Origin: Gnetum montanum
Taxonomy: Eukaryota > Streptophyta > Gnetopsida > Gnetales > Gnetaceae
DNA: 40,806 nucleotides
NCBI GenBank assembly: GCA_015680685.1
Contig: MNCI01005755.1
Coordinates: 168,169-208,974 of the forward strand
Direction: 5' to 3'
A program made the translations under genes and the position numbers. The notes under the pieces were generated by a model, which did no database searches, was not told where the DNA came from, and was given only the letters and a program-made list of their open reading frames with translations. This document shows, one piece after another, positions 10,967 to 18,949 of the stretch (the stretch's first letter is position 1; each line of letters opens with the position of its first letter).

Positions 10967-11416
10967 CTCGTTATCCTGTACACTGTGCCAGGAGGATTTT
11001 GGAACAGGGTGTGTGCACGGGCAGCTATAAATAATGTATTGTTCATGTAATCTAACCCCGGTGGCAGCAATGCCCACAAACACGTTAACGGGCGGGTTGA
11101 CTTGGGCTTGTGGGTAGTGCCATCCTCATCAACAAACGGCCCCTCGTTAATGTCTTCCATAAAGACCACGACACCTTCGGCAGCCCCCGGTAGTATTGCA
11201 TCGACCACACTCCATGCGGTCACCTCGTCAAAAAATGACCACATAGCCACTTCAAAATTGGTTAACAGGAAAGCCAGAAATTCGCCAGCACCTTCCCTGA
11301 ACCACACCCCCTTGCTATCCACTAATAGATTCGGGGGCGCATCGCCATCCTCAACGCGGCCAGCCCATGTTAGAACCCCGACGAGTTCAACCACGATAAG
11401 AAAGCATTTGCTATCC
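10967..11416 (-). CDS. Antisense gene exon 2: NIF/FCP1-like (HAD-family) domain, catalytically dead by sequence
   Basis: Acceptor TTGGTTGCAG|G at 11417; donor CGAG|GTAAGA at 10966. The pattern follows NLI-interacting-factor/FCP1 phosphatase-like domains: strand 1 FLIVVELVGVL (family DLDGTL/DLNG-type motif), then EFLAFLLTNFEVAMWS, then VVVFMEDINEGPF, a Lys in THKPKS, and NNTLFIAARAHTLFQNPP, matching the family's ...LIDDSP...NPP end. Catalytic D-x-D is E-x-V here, and the later Asp pair is Ala-Ala. If the fold call is right, this is a pseudoenzyme or binding module. The family assignment is pattern recognition without a profile search. Confidence 0.6.
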
Positions 11417-12232
11417 CTGCAACCAATCGCAATGTCACAAAACAAAAGTTTACATCTTAAATCGGCAGAGAAAACCAAAAATTTAACTGTTTACGCCCAG
11501 CGTATACGCTGAATACAGAGCGTATACGCCAACTCTACAGCACGAAAAACACAACTTACGCCCAGCGTATACGCTGCACATAGCCCATACACCCGTGATT
11601 CACGCTCGGCGTATACGCTGAACTCAGCATATACGCTAAACGGCACTTGGCACAATTCAAGCTTGGCATACACGCTGAACACAGAGCGTATACGCCAGGA
11701 AAACTTACACAGCGTATACGCTACAAAACTCAGCATCTACGCTGAAAACCAAATCCCTCATACGCAGCATATACGCTGAAGAAACCCTCAGCGTATACGC
11801 CCGAATCCGCAGTCTGTCAAGAGAACCAGTATGCCAAAAAAAAACCAGGCGTGTACAGCGCATACGCTGAGGAAACCCTTAGCGTACACGCCATCGCGAA
11901 ACACACTTTACGCTAGTACAAGTACGTCTATAAGCTTCATAGTTACGCTAAATAACAAAAGGACGATAATAAAACGAATGACACCATCTACGCTGCAAAC
12001 CCTCAGCGTATACGCCGTCGCAAGAAACAGAACCTACGCCGAGGACAAACACGCTGACAAACTTTTACGCTAAAACAACGCGAAACAAATGTTTACGCCA
12101 GGACTGAACACTGTCTACGCTGCACAGATTACACTACGCTGAAAACCCTCGTAAACCCATTACGCTCGACATATACGTCGGGCTCGTCTACGCTAGAAAG
12201 CACAAAAAATAGAAGCAGGGATCAAGGCTTAC
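11417..12232 (-). repeat. Intron 1 of the antisense gene, made of GCGTATACGC palindromes
   Basis: 816 bp from donor GTAAGC to acceptor TTGGTTGCAG, against 76-99 bp for the other six introns. I count eight perfect GCGTATACGC copies (near 11509, 11522, 11566, 11610, 11686, 11711, 11791, 12005) plus many one-mismatch forms (GCATATACGCT, GCGTACACGC, GCATACACGC). The same repeat fills the LTR U3 and the gag leader. Either strand reads alike, so apparent ORFs here are artefacts. Confidence 0.75.
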
Positions 12233-12363
12233 CTATGGGACGTCACGGACCATGCCGGCATCTTCGGCCTAGGCAGGCCTTGCAGCATGGCCTTCGTCTC
12301 CTCGGCGAAAGTTAGATCGGGGCCCTTCCGCCCCTGGCCCTCCACTTCCTTGCCCTTGCCCAT
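12233..12363 (-). CDS. Antisense gene exon 1 (coding part)
   Basis: Begins at ATG (12363-12361) and encodes MGKGKEVEGQGRKGP... through ...PAWSVTSH, ending in the donor CATAG|GTAAGCC. The start was chosen because it is the first ATG in the frame that splices in phase onto exon 2 and it lies about 240 bp downstream of a TATA box. The segment is basic, with no signal peptide or membrane helix. Confidence 0.7.
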
Positions 12364-12603
12364 CTCAGAGCGTCTACGCTAGCAATCCGCGTTCATGCTA
12401 ACTGTACGCTGGCGTTAAGAAGCCTCGGCGTCTACGCTGGGTTCAACCTTCGGCGTCCACGGTCAGGTTCCAGGGTTACGCTTACACTAGGGTATGGTGG
12501 TTTACGCTTACGCTTTGGCAGTTGCACGCTTATGCTTACGCTCGCTCAGGTTACGCTCTACGTTGTCGCTTTTAAACAAGGAAACAAATGGACCCCCCTT
12601 CCC

Positions 12604-12611
12604 TTTATATA
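12604..12611 (-). promoter_or_regulatory. TATA box of the antisense gene
   Basis: TATATAAA on minus within CTATATAAAGGGAAGGGG, about 240 bp upstream of the exon 1 ATG. The intervening leader (12575-12364) carries degenerate GCGTCTACGCT repeats. This would be an internal promoter firing away from the RT region. Confidence 0.55.
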
Positions 12612-12812
12612 GCACCCGATGACGCTGACGCTGACGCCACCGCCGCTTACGCCACCGTTGCCTCGTTTTCGCCTTTTTTTTTCCTTTTTTTCCTATTTTC
12701 CACCAAAATCTGTCCAAAACGATAAAATTTAATGAAAAATTCATTAAAAAACAGGGATTATTAAATCTGGGTTCCTCCGCGGACCCAGTTTCACACTAGT
12801 TTAAATAGCCAT

Positions 12813-12915
12813 CGGCCTGGTATGGCCTTAAACTGCCATTTCCTCACCCAACATTGGCCCTATATGGCCTTAAACTGCCACTCACTGCCCGGTAAGGCAT
12901 AAAAATGCCTTACAT
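12813..12915 (+). repeat. Spacer 2: ~21-bp motifs before RT
   Basis: Two clear units ending ATGGCCTTAAACT (12813-12834 and 12854-12876) and a weaker third (GCCCGGTAAGGCATAAAAATGCC, near 12887-12909). Same orientation and consensus as the units in spacers 1 and 3. The surrounding 12612-13021 is otherwise noncoding. Confidence 0.55.
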
Positions 12916-13030
12916 CCAGGTGTGACAATAATCCACCGTTATACACATACACATAGTCTAAAATCGTCAAAAGACATGGAACAATCCCTTTGCTCATGTA
13001 ACTCTCAGTTTATTGGCAGGGATGAGCTCA

Positions 13031-13563
13031 ATGGACTGCCAACGCTTAACCGCACCGTTGACCATTGACGGACCACACGGCACCATTACACGAGACTTTG
13101 ACATAAACTTCATCAATTCAAGTCCACTAATGGATGACACAGTCATAGCCTCGACATAGCAAACAACAGATGACTACGGAGGCATGACAAAATTTCTTAA
13201 CATAGAGGCCGAAAACATCACTGAAGATCCGTTAGCTGAAACACCCATCACCATGCACGATGGGGAAATCAAAATATTAAAATTAAGTATACTACTACAA
13301 CCACACTTGGCACAAGACATCCAGAACGTACTTAGGGAAAACATGAAAGCATTCGCTTGGTCTTATATGGACATGCCTAGGCTAGATCCTAGAATTGTCC
13401 AACACAACATTATTTTGGACCCCAAACTGAGACTGATAAAACAAAAAGCACGAAAAGTTAGACCCGAGGTGGCATTGGCAGTCCGCAATGACATCACCAA
13501 GCTTTATCAAGCTGGTTTCATTCGGGCTGTTGATTACGCCGAATGGGTATCCAACATGGTCAT
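13031..13563 (+). pseudogene. RT N-terminal part
   Basis: Contains KAFAWSYMDMPRLDP and the entry to the palm domain (KVRPEVALAVRNDITKLYQAGFIRAVDYAEWVSNMV), the usual lead-in to the RT core in plant Ty3/gypsy elements. The active-site block would lie in the following N run and cannot be assessed. Confidence 0.8.
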
Positions 13564-13827
13564 NNNNNNNNNNNNNNNNNNNNNNNNNNNNNNNNNNNNN
13601 NNNNNNNNNNNNNNNNNNNNNNNNNNNNNNNNNNNNNNNNNNNNNNNNNNNNNNNNNNNNNNNNNNNNNNNNNNNNNNNNNNNNNNNNNNNNNNNNNNNN
13701 NNNNNNNNNNNNNNNNNNNNNNNNNNNNNNNNNNNNNNNNNNNNNNNNNNNNNNNNNNNNNNNNNNNNNNNNNNNNNNNNNNNNNNNNNNNNNNNNNNNN
13801 NNNNNNNNNNNNNNNNNNNNNNNNNNN
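13564..13827. other. Assembly gap of 264 N within the RT core
   Basis: 264 N. The frame changes from 3n+2 before to 3n after, although 264 is a multiple of three. The family's RT core between these landmarks is usually longer than 88 codons, so the N length is nominal or the copy has a deletion here. Confidence 0.95.
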
Positions 13828-14500
13828 TCTTCGGTGTCAAAACAGGCAAGATGCTCAGATTCATAGCCTCTGAAGCAGGGATACGAGTGGACCCCGATAA
13901 GGTCAAGGCCATTACCAACCTGAAACCACCCAGTAACCTTACCGAACTTCGAGGTCTACAAGGTAGATTGCAGTTCATCAGGCATTTCATAGAAAACTTG
14001 ACAGACAAACTGAAACCTATGAACCACCTGTTGCGTAAAAACGTCCATTTCGAATGGACTCCGCAGTGCCAGGAAGCCTTCGAAAATATCAAAACAGCAC
14101 TTGCCCGATTGCCTACGTTTTACCTGCCCTAAAACAACAAACCATTTTACATCTACCTTGCCACTTCAGAATTGTCCATCGCGTCTATGCTCTGCCAGAA
14201 ACGAGATGACGGAACTGAAGTCCCTGTATACTACTTCAGCCATGCCTTGGTTGCCCATGAAAAGAAGTACAATGACGTGGAGAGGTCATGCTTAGCTTTG
14301 GTCTTTTCTCTAAGAAAATGACGACACTACCTCTTCCGCAATCAAGTTTACGTAATCTATAAGGACAATGTACTGAGAGCCATAATAGGAAACATATACG
14401 AAACGAGCCGAATAGCCCGATGGAAAGCCATGATCGCTGAGTTTGACCTGTACTATGTAACACAATCATCAATTAAAGGTCAAGCCATAGCAAATCAAAT
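13828..14500 (+). pseudogene. RT thumb and first RNase H domain
   Basis: FGVKTGKMLRFIASEAGIRVDPDKV and LRGLQGRLQFIRHFI (thumb/connection), then WTPQCQEAFENIKTAL and the RNase H block (FYIYLATSELSIASML, YYFSHALVAHEKKYNDVE, RIARWKAMIAEFDLYY). TAA at 14130 and TGA at 14319 interrupt it. The first RNase H lacks the usual N-terminal catalytic Asp, as is common in Tat elements, where the second domain is thought to compensate. Confidence 0.75.
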
Positions 14501-14589
14501 AGCCGCATCACCAATGCATGACCAAGCAACCATAGAGCCTAAATTCCCGGATGAAAGTATAACCACAATAGACACGGTGCCTGATGACT

Positions 14590-14990
14590 ACAATGCCATT
14601 TTAAACTTCGATGGAGCATCCACCTCTTGAGGAGGAAGTGCGACTGCTGTCATCACTTATCCCTCCAGGGAGATCCGACCCTTTGCCTATCGCTTCAATT
14701 TTCACTGTACTAACAACATAGCAGAGTACGAAGGTCTCCTTAGAGGTCTCACGACAGCACTAGCTTCATATATCACACGGCTCATAGTCAGAGGGAATTC
14801 GCAATTGGTTGTAAACCAAGTTACAGACATTTACACATGCAAAGCCCAACATTTACAACCATACTGTGACTTGGCGAAACATTTAATGAAACGATTCGAA
14901 AACATTGATGTGCAACACGTCTCTCGAAACGATAACACCATCGCGGACGCATTAGCCACATTAGCGCTAAACATATCACCCGACATGTTC
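14590..14990 (+). pseudogene. Second (archaeal-type) RNase H domain
   Basis: NFDGASTS followed by a Gly-rich turn, NNIAEYEGLLRGL, RGNSQLVVNQV and RNDNTIADALATLA are the ordered motifs of the aRH domain found in Tat-clade elements. TGA at 14628 follows the first motif. The third catalytic position reads Asn in RGNSQLV, where GDS is usual, so activity would be doubtful even without the stop. Confidence 0.75.
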
Positions 14991-15079
14991 CATGTCTTAC
15001 CAAGCTCTGTAACCAACTGTGCCAAACCAATAATCGATACTCTCGACATATTGTCGATTGCATCTGTTAGCTCAACACA

Positions 15080-16328
15080 CGCAGTGGAATGGTATGATGA
15101 CATAAAAGAGTACCTTCTACGCGGCGAAGCACCACGCCACCTAACAAATGCTCAGAAAGACGCAGTGCGAAAACGTTCTAGGCAGTACACCTTGGTAGGG
15201 GACACACTATGTCGTCGATCCTACGAAGGCATATTGCTAACATGTGTAAGTAGTGATGATGCCCAAACGATTGTTGATCAAGTACATGAGGGACTATGTG
15301 GAGGACACATAGCACCAAAAGCCATGGCCACGAAAATAAGACGCTTAGGCTATTATTGGCCACACATGGAATACGACTGCTCCTCCAAATTCAAAACATG
15401 TAACATTTGTCAAAAACATAGTAACTTAATACATGTACCGCCAAACGAGTTGCACACAGCACAAATAACATGGCCTTTTCAGAAGTGGGGATTGGACCTT
15501 ATCGGCCCGATAACACCCTCATCTTCTGCAGGGCACAGTTTCATCATAACCGCTACTGAATATTTCACGAAGTGGGTAGAAGCAGCTCCCCTTCGAAAAA
15601 TGACTTCTAAACACGTGTGCAACTTTATCCTAGAAAACATTGTAACCCGCTTTGGCACCCCTTTAACAATTATTACTGACAACGGGCCACAATTTAGTAG
15701 TGCCGAAACAAAAACCTTTTGCGACGATCTGGGGATCAAACACTTGTTCTCCTCTCCTTACTATCCTCAAAGCAATGTGCAAGCAGAAGCAACCAATAAG
15801 ACGATCATAACGATACTTAAGAAAATGCTAACCCAAAGAAAAAAGAAGTGGCACGAGCAATTACTATATGCATTATGGGCTTACTGCACTACTCACCGGA
15901 CATCAACAGGTAAAACTCTGTACAGTCTTGTTTATGGTTCAAAAGCTGTTTTACCTTTAGAATTGCAGGTACCCTCTTTAAGGATCACACTCTCCGGACT
16001 CCTCGACGATGGTCAAAATAATGAGCTACGTCTCATTGACCTCGACTCGGCGGAAGAAGAACGTGTACGCGCGCTCGATCAGATCGAATGGTACCAAAAG
16101 CAACAATGACAGCGACATCGGCATGACATCAACAAACGCCCAATCCACGAAGGTGATCTCGTACTCAAAGCTGTTCGAGAACACCCGGACAAATTCTCAG
16201 CCAACTGGGAAGGGCCTTACATGGTCATCAAAGCATTTGACAATGGTGCATTTAAGCTGGCTAACATGAAAGGGAACGAGCTTGTTAATCCGACAAATCA
16301 TTTGTACCTAAAACCGTTCTATGTCTGA
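15080..16328 (+). pseudogene. Integrase domain
   Basis: Zinc-binding HHCC module (VHEGLCGGH ... CNICQKH, about 15280-15420), then the DDE core: WGLDLIGPI (first Asp), TDNGPQFSS (second Asp) and PQSNVQAEATN (Glu). The C-terminal GDLVLKAV...WEGPYMV...LYLKPFYV domain ends at TGA 16326-16328. TGA at 16107 precedes the C-terminal domain. The catalytic triad is intact, so this copy decayed recently. Confidence 0.85.
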
Positions 16329-16350
16329 ACACAAACTCAAGTACGTGGAA

Positions 16351-16639
16351 GTCCTGGATTATGACTATAAACTGATACCACAGAACAATCCTGGATTATG
16401 ACTTAAAACTAATACCACAGTGTCCGCAATGACAATAAACTACCATCCGTCCGGCGTGACAGTAAACTGTCGCCGTCACAACCATCAGGGTCCGCCAAGA
16501 CTATAAACTAGCTTGCCTCTTCATAGTCCGCTAAGACTTAAAAACTGGCAACGTACTGTCCGCCATGACGCTAAACAGGCAATGTCCAACAGGTTATGAC
16601 ATAAAACTAATCCATGACAGTCTTCCAAGACTATAAACT
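16351..16639 (+). repeat. Spacer 3: cluster of at least nine ~21-bp motifs after integrase
   Basis: Units at 16351-16373, 16387-16410, 16421-16441, 16449-16468, 16490-16509, 16526-16546, 16557-16576, 16583-16608 and 16619-16639. All are near GTCCGnnATGACnnTAAACT, with variable GTCCT/GTCCA starts. The spacing is irregular, so it is not a clean tandem array. Tat-clade 3' untranslated regions are known as hypervariable and as sources of satellite repeats. Confidence 0.65.
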
Positions 16640-17659
16640 GGCCAGTTCACATCAGGCACCTCGCTCCGCCACCATTCTCATTCATCGCTCGCTTCATTGC
16701 ACCACTTGCTATCAGCTGCCATCTTCAGTACTACTTTTATTTGCATACAGTACCTGCTGCTCTCCAGCACCTCTATGCCATCAGCCGCCATGTAAGTCTA
16801 AGCTCGTCTATTCGCTCACAGTTTTCTTATCTCCTTGGCGTTACGTTTGCAGGATGACACCCGGAAGTTTCGTACAAAGATGCACTTCGTCGTAAGCAGC
16901 AAGATAAGACAATGTTCGCAGCGTACCTGGAAAGACTAAATCAAACCATTCACTAGTACATCCCCATTCATTCCCCAGTTTCCATTCAACTACACCCTGG
17001 ACATACCCAGTACATTCAAAACATTGAGCACACTGTTACACGCTGCGATACGCCACACAGTACAACACCTACGCATGAGTACACAAACAGAGCAAAGTTT
17101 GCATCAAAAAAAAAACAAAGAGACCCCGGGCACTTCCTATGTAAGCCCCAGGCAGGAAGGCAGTCATCTCAAAACCAAGTACTCATACCCAAAATGGTCA
17201 AAAAGCATCCAGTCGCATGGCTTTGGCTCCCCGCCAATAGGTTCCCCTGAACACTAAACATGGGCCCTGTTCTCCCAAAGAATGCTACACATCCTCCTGT
17301 AGCTTTGGTCCTGTCAACAAGTTCTCTTGTACACTAACCAAGAGCCTTGTTCCACCAAAAGACACATCTCGCATGTCTAAACTTCGAGTCTGCTAAACAA
17401 TGGCTATTGACAAGGATCGGCATGCCTCACATTAGAGCATCTCCTTTCCCTTGACTAATCCCCTGGATCGATCATCAATCCCCGCAATCTTCCTGACCTC
17501 CCAGATACAAAATTCCCCTTTCCCAATCCTCTGTACTACTGAACACGGTGCGATGACGTCTCTTCCAAGTGGCAGCAGACAACGTTTCTATCGAGTTGCT
17601 TGTGGTGTTTTGCACTTCTTTGTCGACACATCTTGGGTTGATTCCTCCAAGCGTCAACA
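16640..17659 (+). other. 3' untranslated region of the inner element
   Basis: About 1 kb between the motif cluster and the polypurine tract. No supported coding region. It contains a degenerate two-copy tandem repeat (17219-17382). Confidence 0.55.
17219..17382 (+). repeat. Degenerate 82-bp tandem duplication
   Basis: Unit 1 (17219-17300) and unit 2 (17301-17382) share GGCTTTGG/AGCTTTGG, then a CAA...GTTC block, ACACTAA, CC(T)TGTTC and CCAAA(G/A) in the same order and spacing. They are clearly diverged. Confidence 0.5.
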
Positions 17660-17668
17660 AAGAGGGGT
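17660..17668 (+). other. Polypurine tract
   Basis: AAAGAGGGG lies four bases (TCAA) before the LTR start TGAAACACC at 17673. A purine run just upstream of a 3' LTR is the plus-strand primer site of reverse transcription. Confidence 0.6.
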
Positions 17669-18097
17669 CAATGAAACACCACAAAACTCGGAGCTTAGTA
17701 CTTGTCCGATCCCAAACAGGACCCTGGAACTCACGAACGACGCCGGCTGCATGATCACAACACTTAGTTTTTGCTAAGTATATGGTGTCAGTGTATACAC
17801 TCCAGCGTATACGCCAAGATCACACACAACGTATACGCCCAGCATACAGCGTATACGCCCAGCATTCCAGCGTATACGTCTGGCTCTCCGGCGTACACGC
17901 CCAGGCACTGCAGATACACACGCTCGACGACAGGATCTCCAATGACAGCATGAAGATAACACCGAAGAGCAAGGATTGAAACAAGTGGCATCATTTGACG
18001 TATGCGCCCGGCGTGTACGCCCAGCTTCCTTCGGCGTATACGCCCAGCGTGTATGCCCAACATTCACCAACGTATACGCCCAGTGTATACGCCCAAC

Positions 18098-18239
18098 GCT
18101 CAGCACCTCCACCCAATTCACGCCCGGCATTTTCAACGTATACACCGACCTGATGCGACGTATACGCTGCTCAGCACCTCCACCCAATTCACGCCCGGCA
18201 TTTTCAACGTATACACCGACCTGATGCGGCGTATACGCC
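18098..18239 (+). repeat. 71-bp tandem duplication in LTR U3
   Basis: 18098-18168 and 18169-18239 both begin GCTCAGCACCTCCACCC and include CCGGCATTTTCAACGTATAC. They differ at only one or two positions near the end. It is not seen in the other LTR copies, so it is recent or copy-specific. Confidence 0.75.
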
Positions 18240-18343
18240 CAGCGTATAGGCCCAGCAGTTGTAACATTTTGTATATTTGTAAAGTGTATGCACCCGGTCA
18301 ACGCGCCACGTGTCTCCCATCCCGAGTCTAGCGTAACAACCTG

Positions 18344-18350
18344 TATAAAA
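18344..18350 (+). promoter_or_regulatory. LTR TATA box (plus)
   Basis: TATAAAA in CCTGTATAAAACTCC, between U3 and R. Transcription would start roughly 30 bp downstream and run rightwards into the reverse-oriented LTR at 18950. Confidence 0.6.
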
Positions 18351-18922
18351 CTCCGATTTTTCCACTTCATCCAGACGGTTGGCAAAATCCCGGAGCATAC
18401 CAGAGAACATTTACGCTGCGCAAAAGAGCAGAAAACCTTCTTACGCTGGGAAGCCCTGCACACTGCAGATCTATTCTCTTACGCTCCGCTCGCCCTGCAA
18501 ACCGACCGAGTCACCTCTGTGTACGCCGGGGCTTTTCGTCCGCCTTGTGTTCCCACAACTGCGTTAGAACGGTGCACTGTACTCTGACTCTGTAATTCCA
18601 TCGTTTCATTTGCTGCAAGTTCTTTTACAGTTTTACGTCAATTTGGCCCACGCCTCGCTCATGCTTCGTTTGCATCCGTTTACGTTTTACGCTGTTTTCG
18701 CTATTTACGCCTGCACACCGTTTACGCATAACCCAGCGTATAGCATTTTGCATACGTGCGGGGAAATCCTTGTCTGATCCGCGTGCGGACCACCCAAGGT
18801 ACTCTGCCTTTGTTGCATTCCAGCTCGTCCTCAAGCGAAGGCAAGGTCTTCTGTATCCGTCACGCGATCCCACGGCCTCTGTTTTCCCTTCCAGCCGGAG
18901 ACCGACGATTTCGAGCAGTACA

Positions 18923-18949
18923 GAAATCCCTCCTTCTAGCGCCAATTTC
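18923..18949 (-). other. Head-to-head LTR junction centred on one primer-binding site
   Basis: Reading on minus: LTR end ...TACA, GAAAT, TGGCGCTAGAAGGAGGG (PBS, 18944-18928), ATTTC, then the reverse of the other LTR end (TGTAC). Both LTRs therefore keep their GAAAT spacer, and a single 17-nt PBS lies between them. Copy A continues ...GGGCCTCTGCC after the same PBS, so the break is at the PBS boundary. Confidence 0.75.

Larger units (their letters stand above)
7818..12363 (-). pseudogene. Eight-exon antisense gene inside the retrotransposon (NIF/FCP1-like N-terminus, coiled-coil C-terminus)
   Basis: Exons on minus: 12363-12233, 11416-10967, 10889-10627, 10536-9496, 9396-9166, 9074-8880, 8803-8019, 7919-7818. 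Each boundary is GT...AG, with donors such as AG|GTAAGC, AG|GTAAGA, CG|GTGAGT and AG|GTATGT. Phases match at all seven junctions and the total is 3198 nt = 1066 codons including the stop. Four in-frame TAG codons (10291, 10114, 8642, 8636; codons 364, 423, 825, 827) break it, all explainable as one C-to-T or G-to-A change. Parts: basic start; NIF/FCP1-like region at about residues 45-193; an unrecognised middle; Glu-rich segment; coiled-coil-like exon 7; short acidic Gly/Asp tail. Function unknown. Tat elements such as Grande and Retand are known for extra antisense ORFs. The splice structure is inferred by eye, but its consistency makes it convincing. Confidence 0.8.
13022..16328 (+). pseudogene. 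pol: Pol of the inner element: RT, RNase H, archaeal-type RNase H, integrase
   Basis: Frame 3n+2 from ATG 13022 (or 13031) to the gap at 13564, then frame 3n from 13828 to TGA 16326-16328. Nonsense codons: 13157 TAG, 14130 TAA, 14319 TGA, 14628 TGA, 16107 TGA. No frameshift outside the gap. Order: RT N-terminus, unsequenced RT core, RT thumb, RNase H, second RNase H, integrase. This order with two RNase H domains marks the Tat clade. The polyprotein would copy the element RNA into DNA and insert it. Confidence 0.85.
17673..18922 (+). repeat. Plus-oriented LTR (third LTR of the inner element)
   Basis: 1250 bp from TGAAACACCACAAAAC to ...GAGCAGTACA, with TG/CA ends. It is the longest LTR copy here. 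U3 (to about 18340) carries GCGTATACGC repeats and a 71-bp duplication; then TATAAAA at 18344, R, and U5 with the GTTTTACGC/GTTTACG repeats. The same sequence in reverse occurs at 18950-19869 and 2487-3288. It is preceded by PPT and pol, so by left context it is a 3' LTR. On its right it meets the reverse-oriented PBS of the neighbouring LTR. Confidence 0.85.

Noticed and set aside
11417-12232. Regularly repeated palindromes resembling a CRISPR array
   Set aside because: The units are 10-12 bp, spacing is irregular, the setting is a plant retrotransposon, and the same units occur in LTRs.
12508-12744. Basic ORF of 78 codons on minus
   Set aside because: Low-complexity GACGCTGACGC and T-rich DNA around the antisense TATA box; it lies in promoter/leader sequence.
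17660-17672. Placing the LTR start directly after AAAGAGGGG (at TCAATG)
   Set aside because: The other LTR copies end at the complement of TGAAACACC (19869), so the LTR starts at 17673 and TCAA is a spacer.
17771-18331. Several open frames rich in Ala-Tyr-Thr-Pro, Val-Tyr-Ala and Arg-Ile-Arg repeats (also at 3078-3380, 11491-12073 and 19268-20364)
   Set aside because: They are translations of the GCGTATACGC palindrome in LTR and intron DNA, open in several frames and on both strands; no conserved frame.
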